This document shows, piece by piece, positions 12,602 through 25,076 of a DNA stretch of 64,000 bases (position 1 is the stretch's first letter; each line of letters starts with the position of its first letter). This DNA comes from Moniliella sp. 'wahieum' (lineage: Eukaryota > Basidiomycota > Moniliellomycetes > Moniliellales > Moniliellaceae). The notes below the pieces were generated by a model. It had not been told where the DNA came from and ran no database searches. It worked only from the letters and a program-made list of their open reading frames with translations. The stretch is from contig RSEE01000015.1 of the NCBI GenBank assembly GCA_003971905.1, positions 868,001-932,000 of the forward strand, written 5' to 3'. Position numbers and translations under genes: made by a program.

Positions 12602-15559
12602 TCAAGCTGCGAGGGGAAAAAAGATGTACAATAAGGCTGATTTAGATTCACGGTTCGACAGGCGAGGTGGGCTGGCTGGGGATGGGGTTGGTGGCTCCGA
12701 ATCGGGGAAGGGCTTGGCCACATTCATAAAGCCTGCCACCCTAACCAGATCCACCGACGGACCATCGGATTCGACCGCCACAATTAGATCCTCGAGAATG
12801 TCCTCGATTCGCGCTTCGTCCACGTTGCAGCACAGGGCCACCGCACGACGACATTGCGCTGCATGCGCCGCGGCCTGGGTCGAGATGGCTTGGGCGCGTG
12901 TGGTCCAGCTGGAGGCTTGTTGCTCCAGCGCCGAAGCGAGCCAGCGCAATCGTACCAGCTCCCCCTCTCCCTCGCCTTCCATAGAGGTGGGAGAGGTAGG
13001 GGCGGAGAAACAGGTCCCAAGTTTGATCTGCTTTCGTTCGTTCTGCGTCGAGCACATTCAACTCTTCCTGGTCTTCAGGAGCAAGAGGAGGATCCGTGTC
13101 AAAGAGGCAAGGGAAGCCACAACCCGGTCCACATGAGCCACAGTATGCTTGGCTTGGTCAATCTCCCCGTCGGCTTGCTGGCTTCGGCAAGTTTTCGCCG
13201 TTGGGCAGCAAGATCGCGAGTCGAGGCCTGCAGCTGCAGCGCTGCCTGGGCATCTGCTAACGTCTTGTGTTTGTTGTTCATCTCCTCGGCATGGAGTGCC
13301 TTGAGTTCCTCCAACATCGCATGGATGTCTGATTCAGACCGTAGTTAGCTTCCATCGGGACAAGGAGAAACGGAGGACATACCTTTCATCACATCTTGGC
13401 TCTTCACCAGGGGCATGGGAGGAAGAGCGCCTGCACTTTCCGAGTTGACAACTTCGTTGGCACCATCTGAGCCAGCTCCCACCCCCCAGTCGGATGGACG
13501 AATACCAAGGTGGTTGGGAACATCCTTGCGAGCCCCACACTCAAGCAACATCCGAATCATACTTGCGTTCCCAATCCGAGAAACAATTCCCAATGCCGTT
13601 TCACCATCGTCGTCTTGGGCGTCCAGCAGTTCCTGGGCTTTGGCCGGGGGAATGATGGGTGGGGATTTGGGGTCCGTGGCCGTCGTACCAGGGCGTTGGG
13701 GAAACAGGACGTCAAGTACCGAGGCGAGATAGTATCGGGCCGAAGAGGCCCGCCCACGCAAGGCAGCCACCATGGCAATGTGATGAAGGATGGAGCGACG
13801 TTTGTAGTCGCGTGTGGCAATGGAGGCCCCCAGCAAGTTCAAATCTCGGGAAAGACGTTCGCCTCAAACCCGTTCGTTACCAGCACAGCACGGTGCAGCG
13901 CTGTCTCTCCAGCAAAATTGCCTGCTTGTACGTTCGCCCCCCCCTGACTGGAGGGCAAAGCGACCAGCATCTTGACCAATCCCACTTGGCCCAGTGCAGC
14001 CGCCCAATGGAGGGGGCATGACCGTGGTCGTCAATCATAATGTTGGCGCTCACTGCAGGCACTGACACAGAGGGCCCCGAAGCCTGAGCCAGAGCCGCCG
14101 ACATGCGAGCCAAGAGGGCCTGGAATTGAGTGGTAGGCGTACCCAATTGGCTGTTTGAGTCGGTTTCGCCATTCGTGGCGAGGAAGACGTTGGTCAAGAC
14201 ATCCTTCAGTGCCCGCTCCTGCGCCTCATCTGCGCCCGTTGAGATGAACGCCTGGGGACGATCGGCAAAGCGGGCGGTGGGGTCATGCGCCAAAGCTTCG
14301 GGTGGGCCGATGATCACCCGTGCGCTCTTTCCCATGCGTAGCGCATCTGCCCCCTTGCTGTCCTCTGGTGTCAAGGCGGCAGCACGAAGCAAGCCCCCAT
14401 CAGGCCCAAGCGTGTTGAGATCCCGCACGGGTTCGAGTCCCGCCAAGACATTTGAATGTTCACCCTCTCCGCTGCCCGGACGAGGGCCCTAGGGGACCAG
14501 ATGATAGTCCTGAACCCGGAGGTGCAAATTTTTGTCGCTTGTTTGCCGGTTCGTCCGAAGGGGGCAAAGGGTGAGGAAGCGTGGAATCTGGCTCGGTCCG
14601 GTGGAAACGGAACTGGCATCGGGCGGCGGAGCAAAGGACGGGGGAGGCGCTGGGTAGCCCGCCTGTTGGTGAGGGAGACTGAAAAAGCTCTGGGGCACCG
14701 CCGCAGCTGCCGCTGCGGCGGCGGCCATGACGGCCGTTGCCGATCCATTGTTAGGGGAGGACGAGGCGGTTTGGGAGGGAGGCGGTTGACACTCTGCTGC
14801 GACGGCGCATTCGGATTGGGTCGCTTACCCTTGGGCGCGACAGTGAGGGCGCTCTCACCGGCAGGGTCAAACTCCAAGAGCATTTTGAGAAGGTGGGCTA
14901 CATTGAACTGGGTTGCCAACTGTATCCCGCGATGGAGCGGGATCCATGTCCCTTGGTACTTGCCATAACCGCCCTGCACCTTCTCATGCTCGCCGGTGAG
15001 AATGACCTTGTCCAACACTTTCGTCCGCCGCGTCTTCTCCACCCCAGCGACCTTGAGGATCTGAGTTGCGTTCAGGTATCCATCGGCTCTCCGCCGCATG
15101 CACGCAATGCCGCGGACCGTGCTCGTATACCGGCACACCCGAGTAAGTTGCAAGATAGATGCGAGCAGGAGGGGCGCGTCAGCGGGGCACCTGCGGGGGC
15201 ACCGGGACGAGCACCTGCGGAAACGCCCGCCGTACCACTGCCAGCACCAGGTGGGGGCATGGAGGTGGCGGGAGCGGGATTGGGCAATGGAGGACTACCG
15301 GCATTGCCGGCGTGGGGCTGCGATAAGGGCAGGTGGGGAGCGAGAGGGGCGGCTGCGGCTGGGGCAGAAGTAGAAGTGGAAGCAGGCGTAGAGGCCGAAG
15401 GAGCAGCGCCAGCAACAGCACCAGCAGATGCGGGCGATACCGAGGCGCCGGGGAAGGACGGATGCGGCATGTGCGGGGTGGGTTGGCTGGCACCGGGGAT
15501 GGCGTGGGCGCGCTTCCGGCAGAGGGCGTGGGTGCAGATGGAGGCGAGGCAGCGTCCAT
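12602..15559 (-). CDS. MBP1: MBF/SBF transcription factor, APSES + ankyrin (Mbp1/Res type)
   Basis: DNA-binding subunit of the G1/S MBF complex. An Ala/Pro-rich leader is followed by the APSES (KilA-N-like) domain at about 15155-14890: IYLATYSGVPVYE, then RGIACMRRRADGYLNATQ, ILKVAGVEKTRR and QGGYGKYQGTWIPL. A poly-Ala/Pro linker follows. The ankyrin region lies at about 14060-13480, with IDDHGHAPLHWAA-like, NFAGETALHRAV, DDDGETALGIVSRIGN and IRMLLECGA repeats. An intron at 13329-13382 (GTATGT, CTAAC, CAG) precedes a coiled coil (about 13320-13180). The conserved C-terminal dimerisation region has LRWLASALEQQ and CCNVDEARIEDILEDLIVAV. At least six frame changes are needed (about 15470, 15130, 14740, 14470, 13990 and 13830), yet conserved sequence continues across each. 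The start is the Met of MDAASPP; upstream sequence is only repeats. Confidence 0.9.
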
Positions 15560-16660
15560 GGCGGTGGTGTGTGGTGGTGGTGGTGGTGGTGATGAGACGA
15601 TGGAAGACCAACGCAGTGGTGGCTCTGTGCGCATCGGAGCAGACGCGCACAGGACGCGTGCAACGCGTCCGATCCGATCCCAGCGCCCCCGCCTCGGCCC
15701 GCCCGGCTGCGCGCGCACGGCGCCATGTCTGTGCCGGGTCTTCTTACCTCAGCGCGCAGCGCCAGCGCCCCAGGCAAAAGCCTGTCCCAGCGCCTCACCC
15801 GCAACGCCCTTACGTAACACACCACCCCCCCAGCCATGGTCATCATCCCTGGGTGCCTCGTGGTGCATGGACAGCCATCACGCGCCACGTGGGAGGAAGA
15901 TTGAAATCGATGGAGACGATCGTCCTGCGTCCCAGCCTGTCTACAAAAACCTCCACCCAACAGCCATCGCTTTGGCGAATCCCTCCGGGAAACCTGTGCC
16001 CGCTGAGCGCCAGGGAAGACTGCGAGGTAGCCCTGCGCTCATCTCTTATTCACATACGAACAGACTATACTAACGGAGCGAGCGATGGGACGATTGATTT
16101 ATCGGGAGAATAAGACATGGAGCATTCGACATGGTAGGGCGAAAAGAAGCTAATGCTGGCTGAGATCCTCGCTTGACATATATACACCAGAGAGACCATA
16201 GGCTAGAACAGGAACGGTATTGACGTGATGTAATGCGCAAATGCTTGTGGACACAAGGCCTTCGCAGGACCATGGTACAGTTGACGGAGCTGCCATCCGC
16301 AGCGTTCCGAAATATTCAGTCTCCATCTTGACCGATTGAACCCCGCGTAAATGGTACCACCAATGAGAATGAAAGAAATACGTGAAAGCGTGTGCGGGCG
16401 ATGAAAATGGTACAGGAAATTCAAGCCGAGTTCGACTTCAGGAGGAAGTAGCCAACCGTAGAACGACCGGACAGAGTGTCTCCTACACTGGAGGCATCAA
16501 CTCGTCTGTTGGCGATTCGGGGTCCGACAGGCTGAAGTCGGACCAGGCCTCGACGGCACCAAGGAATGCATCCGCGAACCAGTGCGTGGCGTATTGGGCG
16601 CTGGAGGTGCGCTGTCATTTGGGAGGGGCGGGTGGGCAGCAGGTACAGGTTGCATCGCTG

Positions 16661-16758
16661 TGGGTAGTGGGTAGTGGTAGTGGTAGTGGTAGTGGTAGTG
16701 GTAGTGGTAGTGGTAGTGGTAGTGTAGTGGTAGTGGTGTAGTGGTAGTGGTAGTGGTG
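16661..16758. repeat. (GGTAGT)n microsatellite
   Basis: About 98 bp of a hexanucleotide repeat with one interruption near 16720-16740. Its reverse strand reads as His-Tyr or Thr runs in two spurious open frames. Confidence 0.95.
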
Positions 16759-16902
16759 GGAGGAAAGCCAGGAAAGAGGGACGAAAGAGATTGGGGAGTA
16801 CTAAAAAATAATCGCATGCATTGGTACCCAATTGCTAATCAGGCTTGGGACGTTCCAGGACGTATACCCCAACGGCCAACAGAAAGCAACAATGGTGGCA
16901 AG

Positions 16903-16919
16903 TGATGCATGATGCATGA
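16903..16919. repeat. TGATGCA heptad tract
   Basis: Two perfect TGATGCA units followed in phase by TGA. Similar TGATGC words occur at 8618-8640, 17338-17370 and 32933-32955. Confidence 0.8.
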
Positions 16920-18342
16920 TGGCTCGTGCATGTTTGGCCGCGTCCGCCACCCCGAGGGTTCCGATGTTTCAGTTTCGCTCACTGCCCGCCTGCCTATGCG
17001 GCCTTTGTGCGGCGGTAACTTTGGTCACAGATACACTGGTCTTTTGCGGTCGAGTGCGTCAAGCTCTTTGCGGGGCCCCAATAGCGCTTGAGTTGGGCAA
17101 CAACAGGGTCTCAGCCAGCCCGCCACCTTCATGCTAACAAGAGACGATTTCAGTTGGGGCAGAATTTGGAATGGCCCCAAGGAATCAAACTCCGTTGAGT
17201 TTGGGCGTTCTCACGATCTCATCGATCCCCACACACCACAGCGAGACCCTCTTCCAAGCTTCAAGTACCTCTAATAGTAGCAACAGTACACCGTGCATAG
17301 CAGCTGCCCAACCTCCCTTTTGGTCTCCAATGCTAATGACGCATGATGCCGATGCATGGTTGATGATGCATTCGCACAATGCGGTTGCTGGGTGCACCGC
17401 GGTTACAACACAGTATTCGACCATGCGCTCCCAACAGCCGATGAAGAACGTTTCCGATGCGCCCGCGCCACGGAGAGCGGGTCTCTCCTTAGCGCCTCAG
17501 CCTCTCATTCGATGATAGGCGCACACGTTGTTTTTGCGCCTTTTTAGCTCTACTCTTTCTGCAAACGGTATCAATGCCAGGAGCCATACCTTTTTTCCCC
17601 TGCTTGAACCTGTTGAGCCACATGGTTGCTCGTGGTTTGGGCCTCGAGAGGTCCCTTCAGTACTCAGTCCCTCCTCGGCGTTAGGAACTTCGATGGTCTT
17701 TCGCGTCTTTGTTCCGACGCAACCACAACTAATAACTACAGTGGAAACTGTGGCTGTGCTTGATGCAAGTCCCTGTGTAGGTGTCGTTGGTTGGCTTTGA
17801 CCGGTGACCATGCAACCGCCACCATTAGTTCCATCGCATCCCCCTCGAGGCCATCAACTATACTGTGGTGCCAGACTATGGTAGTGGCACCGGTTAGTAG
17901 CCCAAGCCCAGGTCCCCTTTCCCGGCGCACTCCTTCAACCTTTCTTATAGGGCAGCAATATTCTCTACTAGCGATGACGTAGCTCAGTGCTAATGCATGT
18001 TGGGACCCGCGGTCCCTTACATAGGCCAAGGCGCCTTATCGATATCACCCTTTGCCCTTTGCCCCTTATTCCGAAGCCTCCACGTGTGTAATACACTCAG
18101 GAGAACCATTGTCTCCTCTAGGGTGGCATAAGGCTTAGGCCTAACGAGACCACCATCGCGATTGCATTGCTCTACGTTTTCCAGAGGTTCATTGCCTAAC
18201 CCCTTGGTTCCTCCGGTCTTACATACAATGCACCAACTTCTTAGTATCAGGTCTTCTGCAGCTATCGGAAACAGAGGTTAGGGAAACTCTTTCCCCACAC
18301 ACACCAGGTCTTCTCTCGTATCTCTCTTATCTCCCCCTCCAG

Positions 18343-18365
18343 TCACTAGAGTCACTAGTCACTAG
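18343..18365. repeat. TCACTAG heptad tract
   Basis: Three TCACTAG units, the first separated by two bases and the last two in tandem. CTAG is the self-complementary core. Confidence 0.8.
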
Positions 18366-18892
18366 CCATGCGTCATGTTTCCTCTCCTCTTTCACCCACG
18401 CCTATCGCCTGAGGTAGCGAGTTGAGCGCGTTGAGCGAAGAGGTGGCGGTGTTAGCATGTTAGGGAAGAACAGAGGAATGCGCCAGCAGCGCCTACTACA
18501 CGAGCTTACAATTGGAACAAGGTGGAGGCGCCACGGATAGGGGGCGCGGCGCAGGCTATAAGCCTAAAACAAACCTCTATATAGAGAACAGTGCCACTTG
18601 TTATAACAGCCAGTGAAACAGTGTGATGGACGGATGTGACAAAAATGTGACGAATGTTTAACGAGGCGCAGGGCGAACACTGAGGTACTGCCTGGACAAC
18701 GTCGTGACCACGAACACATCACCCGAAGAAAACAGCCGATGGTCGGACACGGTCCAGGGACCATAATATGAGCAGCGCAAGTGGGAGCACTCTTCAGATA
18801 ACCGCGCAGATGTCGTGCTTGTCGAGCTAAGAAACCGGTCTGTACCTTTTCTTTCCTCCTTCCTTGCCGCCACCACCACCAACATCAACAAC

Positions 18893-19823
18893 ATGGCTTC
18901 TTCATCCAGACTGGACGGGGCCGCGTACCAAGCCCTGCCGGGGACGCCGCTTGATGTCAACAAGCCATTTTACGATAAGATTGCAGCCAGCCAGCGCACC
19001 AAAGCCTCCGAGCTGGTCGTGCCCATTCGCAGTGGCCGCGTTGGAAGGTGAAGGCCGGGCAAGTGTGTCGGATTGTAGCGATCGAGGGCCCTCAGGTGGG
19101 CGACCTGAACATCTGGAACGCCGACAATCCCCGTGAACGTTTGGGCGGCGAGAACGAGGCAACTGCAGCGTTCGGTGCGTGCGATGTCAATGCGTGGTAG
19201 GGATTGTACTTATCCCCCTTGAATTTTGGCAGCACGTTTCCGTATACGACCGGCTCTGGTCTACTCTCCCATACCTTCGTCCGCTTTGTACTATTACTGC
19301 CGACACGCTTTCGTGGTACGGTGTCGATGGAGAGGGGGGAAGGGTTCACGATCTTTTGGGCACGCGATGCGATCCCTATGTGAATCGCATGCTGACGGGG
19401 GAAGACTTTGATTTCCACTGTCATTCAAACCTGACCCGCGCCATTATCCCATTCGGACTGAGGGAAGAAGACGTGCACGATGTTTTGAACGTACACCAAG
19501 CTACTGGGCTCAATGCCGAAGACAAGTACTTTATGAAGACGTGCCCGGCGAAGAAGGGAGACTACCTTGAGTTCTTTGCCGAACAGGATTTGCTCTGTGC
19601 CCTTTCTGCCTGCCCAGGTGGAGACTTGAGTAAGCCCATGTGGGGTGAAGGGACCAAGCCGGGCGAAGACGCGAGTCTCGAAGTCTGTCGCCCCTTGGGC
19701 GTGGAAGTGTATGACCTGGAGGGCGATGTGTTGGATGGTTGGACCCCACCCAAGCCATACGGCGAGCTGTACAAGGGCCAGCATGGGCTTCGTGTTCAGC
19801 AGGGCCCTTGGGGGACAGCATGA
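18893..19823 (+). CDS. DUF1989 (urea carboxylase-associated) family protein
   Basis: Cytosolic metal-binding protein of the DUF1989 family, close to full length (about 290 residues). The start has a good context (CAACATGGCT). The first exon reads to RTRQLQRS. An intron at 19175-19232 (GTGCGT donor, GGCAG acceptor) then joins it to HVSVYDRLWSTLPYLRP, a family hallmark. Next come GRVHDLLGTRCDPYVN, FDFHCHSNL and KKGDYLEFFAEQDLL with SACPGGD, which supply the conserved Cys, His and Asp positions. Two single-base frame changes are needed in exon 1 (about 19040 and 19137). In bacteria, paired DUF1989 proteins act next to urea/guanidine-degrading carboxylases; fungal stand-alone members have no settled function and no urea amidolyase gene is near, so no substrate is assigned. 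Confidence 0.9.
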
Positions 19824-21426
19824 AACGCTAGGCCACAATTACGAAGCGAGAAGAGGGAGCATGCAATGCATACGGAGAATAGGCTGTCAATCTTCAAGGT
19901 TCTATGCAACTACAGTCTTAGTATGTAGTAGAGCGGGACAGGAACATGCACAACAGAGGGGAGTGCAATCCAGATAGCAGAGAACGAGAGATGATAGTCA
20001 TTTCCTACTTGGGGGGTTGGCACGTTGGCTTATCCTTCAGTTCCATATCGGAGTAGGCATCAAAATCTGCCAACAACCCTACTGCTCCCCGATCCCAACC
20101 CTACTGCTGGCTGGGTGGGTCTGGCTCGCCAATAATCGGGCATATGACAGAGTCGCGTCGACGCGTCCCTCCACCCACTTAAAATGCCCCCTACCCGTAC
20201 TCACCGCCGGTGTCCCCCTTGCGGCACCATCTGCTTCAAGGTGCCCCCTCAATTCACGCCCACGGTTGTGCCCCCACTTCCGTCGGCCTGGCCACAAGGC
20301 CGCCGCGGAGCGGTGGAGCATGGAGGAGAGATGTGGAAAGCAACTGGGGTCTTTGCGACAAAAATAAGGTGCGGGGGGGAAGGACAAGAAGAGAGGGAGG
20401 ACAAGAAGAGAGGGGGGGGCAAAGGGAATTGGTGGAAGGATGGAGCAAGGATGATCGATGGTCCAGAGGGCGGCCGACGCGGCTGATGGAAGGCTCGCGC
20501 GACTGGCAGATGGAAAGCTGGAGGACGAGGTTGGATGATGAAGATGATGCAGCTAAGTGGAGACGAGAGGTTGCCTGCATTACTGAATCAATTGGCTGGA
20601 AACGTTCAGGAGTTGGACAGGAAAGGAGGGAAGGGACGAGAACGGAAGGTGGGATAAAGGATTCCCACCAATCAAGGATGCTGACTGTTGGTTGGCCCCT
20701 TTTTGGTAACCCCCTTCTGTCTAAGCCCCATCGCACTGGGGTAGATGTTGACAGAGCGAAGCAGACGATGCTGCTACAGAGTGCGACTTGGGAGCGCTCG
20801 CGATCCTATGGATCAGCTGCAAAGCAACCATCAGACAAGGCGTGAAGGCAAAGTTCAAGCTACATCTGAATTGAGAAGGGACGGAGACAGGAGAGAGAGA
20901 AGGGAGATGAAGCGAGCAGGGCGCGCGCGCCCTGCAGCGGAACTCTTTCGACGGCTAAGCGAGAGCGTCACCGATTCACTGAGGGGCGCAGGGGAGGCCT
21001 AACACTACCACCCCAACAGATGCAAGCGGATGAGGCTGCGAAGAGGGAGTAAGAATATCATCCGATAGCACTTCCTCGTCATATATCACGATGGGGTCGG
21101 CGTTCGCCGTGTGCCTGGGCTGGCAAGCAATCCCTCGGAGATGTGGATGCGATGGATATGCGCGCTACGCTTGAAAGTTTTATTCGGCGTGGCGCGGTTG
21201 GAGCTGGAAACGGCTGCGCCGTGCAACATTGCAAGTTTGAAAGACGGATTCCAGTGAGCACAAGTGAGTTACCGGCGGGAAGCCAATGGCGTGCTTAAAC
21301 CATTAATTAAAGCTCGTCAAAGCAAATCGCGGACTTAGCTTTCTTTTTCTTCTAACTCCTCCTCCCGTCCCCCCCCCCCACCTCCACTCCCCCTCTCCCC
21401 CACTCGACCTGCCCCAAGGCTTCGCC
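19824..21426. other. Intergenic region upstream of MET10
   Basis: No gene recognised. Purine-rich tracts (GGAAGGACAAGAAGAG type) lie at 20370-20660, and CT-rich sequence with poly-C runs lies at 21330-21400 just upstream of the MET10 start. The long open frames on both strands here are compositional. Confidence 0.6.
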
Positions 21427-24400
21427 ATGACGTCCGAGCGCTCCGCCTCCTTCGCCCAGACGGCCGCCATCTTCGCGGGTGTTTGGCTGCCGGCGTTGGC
21501 TCGGTCATCCTGGCTCAGAAGGTCGCTGCCAAGCATGAGCCCGTTCCCTCCCTCGGGCCAGTCGAGTTTGTCGAGCGCGCTACCCCCGCTCTCTGGATCC
21601 CCCGCGCCATCCCGGTGTTGCCAAAACAGAGGATGCTGTCCCCAAGCTCACTACCCCGGCCCCCAGTGCCCAGTCGCTTGGATCAACCGACCTTGACAAC
21701 GCTACGTCGTGGGCGCCACGGGCGTAGAGCCGCACCACCCCCCGAGGCACCCGCGAAGCACACGGCAACCCACGCCTCCCTCCTCGCCGAACAAGCCGAT
21801 GCCGCGGCGGAGCCTTCGCACCATGCTCCTCTCTGGCATCGCGGCCCCTTAATGGCAGCACGGGAGTTGGCCTAATCGAACGCCAATCCTACTACGGTTC
21901 TGACGCTGTGTTTGTGTACGACTCGGATGCTACCTCCTTTGGTCGTTGGGTCGAGGCCGCTCATGGAAGGGTATTGAATCTTCCAAGACCACCAAGGTTT
22001 ACTCCCTCCAGACCCGTGGGGGCGGCTACCGCGGTCTTGGGTTACCTCTCGGGTGCCTCTACTTCGGCCCTTTAACCAGCGATGGTCTCACCGCATCCAT
22101 CTTGACCAACGCTCAGGGCTTGGTCGCTATGGCCCCTGCTCTGGCCTTTGCCCAGTCTTCCGGGCGGATTGTGGCTCAGGTGTCGAGCGCTGGACACGCG
22201 GTGTCAGGCACGGGCGAAGGAGCTCTGCAACTTATCGACAATGCCCCTTCTACGTTGCTGGCTGCCTCCCTATTGGCTGAAGGGGACGGTCAGTGGACTG
22301 TGATTTACACTCGGACCAGAATGAAGCGGCAGTGTGGCGGCAGCTGCGTACAAAGCCACAAAGGGCAGCCTGGCTCATATCTTCGACGGCGTCTTTACTG
22401 GCCGTGAGATCGACCCGGCCTTGACACCCTCGACCAAGGTGGAGAGCGCCCAGGGTGAGACTGTCCTCGACGTGCTTGCGGCCGCCAAGTTTGACGCTTT
22501 TCCTACGTCGGCCCGGCAAACCCGGAGGTGGTCCTCGTTGTCCCCAACACCTCCGTCGCTGCCGCGGCCAAATTGGCCTACTCCCGTCTCAATGCCGAGT
22601 CCAAGGCCAAGAGCTGTTTTGGCTGTGCGGATCGTGCGCCCCTGGGATGAGGCTGCCCTCCTAGCTGCCGTGCCCGCCAGTGCGAAGCGTGTTGCCGTTT
22701 TGGAAATCGACCAGGGCGTGATTGCCGCGGACGTGGAAGCCGCTTTCTTTGACACCACGACCGACGTTTCCATCCTTGCCGCCCCTGCGGAGCTGGAGTG
22801 GCTCAGATCTCCACCGCGCTGGAGCTGCTCATTGCAGGTCCCACGTCGTGGTCCAGGTGGTGGCGCGCGCCGATCAGGCCGTCGGCCTCCGCTTCGGCGA
22901 CAGGAAAACTGCTTACCGTCCTGGACACCGAATCGAGCGCTACGACCTATGCTGGTCAGATCATTGCCCGCATCTTTGCCGATGCAGCTGCCTCGGGGTT
23001 GGTGCGGCCAAGGCACTCTCGTGCCGGACGCTCCAACGCTTTGACAACTTCCACGGCCCCCAGGCGGCAGGTATCGTACGTTCGGACCTTGTCTTTGGCC
23101 CGCGCAGCCTGTCCGTTGCTGCTGCGGCGCAGGATGGTCAAGCCCAGACAGTGGTCTTGGCCCAGGCTGGATCAATTGCCTCGACGCTGAACACCCTTTC
23201 CTCCGCCGCCTTGGGGGGTACGGTGGTGCTCGACACATCGGGCTGGGACGCTCCTGCTGCAGAGGTTCTTTCGGAGCGGTTGGCACCGATCGTACAGCGC
23301 TCCATCGCCGCCTTGTCCCTCAAGCTGGTCGCCATCGATACTGCATCGGTTTTTCTCAGCTCGAGGCGTCTCTGACAACGGGCAATACCAAGGCAAAACA
23401 GGTCTCGCTTGACGCTGAAGTGGCCTCGGCGGTCCTCGCTATTGCGCGTGCAGGTGCACCTCAAGGCCACGCCTGCCACACTGGTTGCTCTGGCCCAAGC
23501 TGCTCTTGCCGAAGTTTCCGGGATCAAGGTGGAGGAGCTCGTTTTTTTTGTCGGCAAAGCTCTTGCCCCCGTGTCGTACGACTCGGCCGTTTTCGCCGCT
23601 GCCAAGGAGGAAGAGGGCAAGTCGGTACCCGTGTTGCCTGACTGGGAGTACACTGGCTTTGCCCGTTTGGATGATCGTGCTGGGGCGGTGGCTGAGCCTG
23701 TGGCCCGTACTGCTTCTTGGGCCTCGGCCGCATGGCAAAAGCTGTACCCTGAGGCGTATGATCTCCAAGCCGATTCTCTTCGTGCCGACCTGGCCCCCGA
23801 AAAGCTTTGGGAGGTGGAAGTGACAGAGAACCGTCGTCTGACCCACTGGACTATGATCGCAATGTTCCACTTGGAGATGTCGACCAAGGGCACGGATCTT
23901 ACTACGAGGTCGGAGAAGCTCTCGGTGTGCACGGCTGGAACGACGAAGAAGAAGTGCGCGAGTTTATTCGTTGGACGGGCTTCCAGCCTGACGAGGTCAT
24001 CAGCGTGCCGACCGAGGGCGGCAAGGCAGAGTCGCTTACTGTGTTCCAGCTGCTGCTTCAACGCAAAGATATCTTTGGTCGCCCCGGCAAGAACTTTTAT
24101 GCCGTTTTGGCCGACAAGGCGGCAAACGCCAACGAGGCCAAGTGGCTCCGCTTTGTCGCTTCCGCCGAGGGCAACAGCACGTTAAGAAGTACGCCGAGGT
24201 GGAGACAGTGACGTATGCTGAGGTGTTGCGGATGTTCCCCTCGGTGCTGGCCAACTTTACCGTCACCGATCTGCTTACCCACATTGAGGACATTCAGCCG
24301 CGCCACTACTCCATTGCGTCGGCCCAGGCTGCGGTGGGAGAGTCGGTGCACCTGCTGATTGTTACTGTGGATTGGAAGACGCCGATGGGGCGCCGCGTTA

Positions 24401-25076
24401 CGGCCAGTGCACACGCTACCTTTCCAAGCTCCGTCCGGGCGACAAGGTGACGGTATCGGTGCGCCCCTCAGTGATGAAACTGCCTCCGCTGTCCGAACAG
24501 CCGATCATCATGGCCGGCTTGGGCATGGCGCAGCGCCTTTCCGTGCCTTCCTCCAAGCTCGTGCGGTGCAGAAGGCCCAGGGTCTTCCTATTGGTCCGCT
24601 GGTGTACTACTTTGGTTCGCGCTACCGCAGCAAAGAGTACCTGTATGGCGAGGAGCTGGAGGCTTCCAAAGCCGACGGCATTCTCACCCGCCTGGGGCTG
24701 GCCTTCTCGCGCGACCAGAAGCATAAGATCTACATCCAGACAAGATTTCCCATGATGCCGAGATTATGTCGTCTTACCTTGCCCCGAGATTGCTGCTGCG
24801 GGCGGGACGATCAAGGTGGCCACTCTGGCCGACGCCTTGGTCAAAGCCGAGGAGAAGGACAAGGGGTACTTCTACCTCTGTGGACCGTACGTCTCTCTCT
24901 CACCACTTCACTGCATGAGCTCCCTACTAACCTCTCTTCTGTTTTAGGACCTGGCCCGTGCCCGACATTACTGAGGCGGTCATTGGCAGTCACACACAAA
25001 GGGCGTCCCGTGCCCAGGCCGAAGAGCATCTTGAGAAGCTCAAGAAGATGAGCGCTGGGTTCTCGAGGTCTACTAA
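21427..25076 (+). CDS. MET10: Sulfite reductase (NADPH) flavoprotein alpha subunit
   Basis: Delivers electrons from NADPH through FAD to the haemoprotein subunit that reduces sulfite to sulfide in cysteine/methionine synthesis. The N-terminal two thirds resembles the pyruvate-ferredoxin-oxidoreductase-like region of fungal Met10: AQGLVAMAPALAFAQSSGR, LAHIFDGVFTGRE, VLEIDQGVIAADVEA. The C-terminal third is the ferredoxin-reductase module: RHYSIASAQ (FAD), VRPSVMKLPP, a MAGLGTGAAPFRAFLQ-type nucleotide loop, YYFGSRYRSKEYLYGEELE and YFYLCGPTWPVPDITEAV. An intron at 24887-24947 (GTACGT, CTAAC, TTTAG) interrupts CGP/TWP. The protein ends RWVLEVY with TAA at 25074-25076. More than a dozen frame changes are scattered over the gene, all compensated. 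The total length of about 1,190 residues suits fungal Met10. The start at 21427 opens MTSERSASFAQTAAIFAGV. Confidence 0.93.

Larger units (their letters stand above)
15560..18892. other. Intergenic region between divergent genes
   Basis: About 3.3 kb holding the promoter sides of MBP1 and the DUF1989 gene. It contains the GGTAGT microsatellite and several heptad tracts. The His/Tyr- and Thr-rich open frames here are translations of simple repeats. CT-rich and CCACCACCACCAACATCAACA-type leader sequence lies just before the ATG at 18893. Confidence 0.65.

Noticed and set aside
14425-14445. GGTTCGAGTCCCGCC, a tRNA T-loop-like word
   Set aside because: It lies inside the MBP1 coding region; no acceptor stem or anticodon arm can be built around it.
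15295-15960. Poly-His open frame on the minus strand
   Set aside because: It reads a GGT/GTG simple repeat (about 15565-15595) out of frame with the MBP1 leader.
16421-16831. His/Tyr- and Thr-repeat proteins on the minus strand
   Set aside because: They are translations of the GGTAGT microsatellite in different frames.
20210-20845. Long open frames on both strands upstream of MET10
   Set aside because: Both derive from purine-rich low-complexity DNA and contain no ordered segments.
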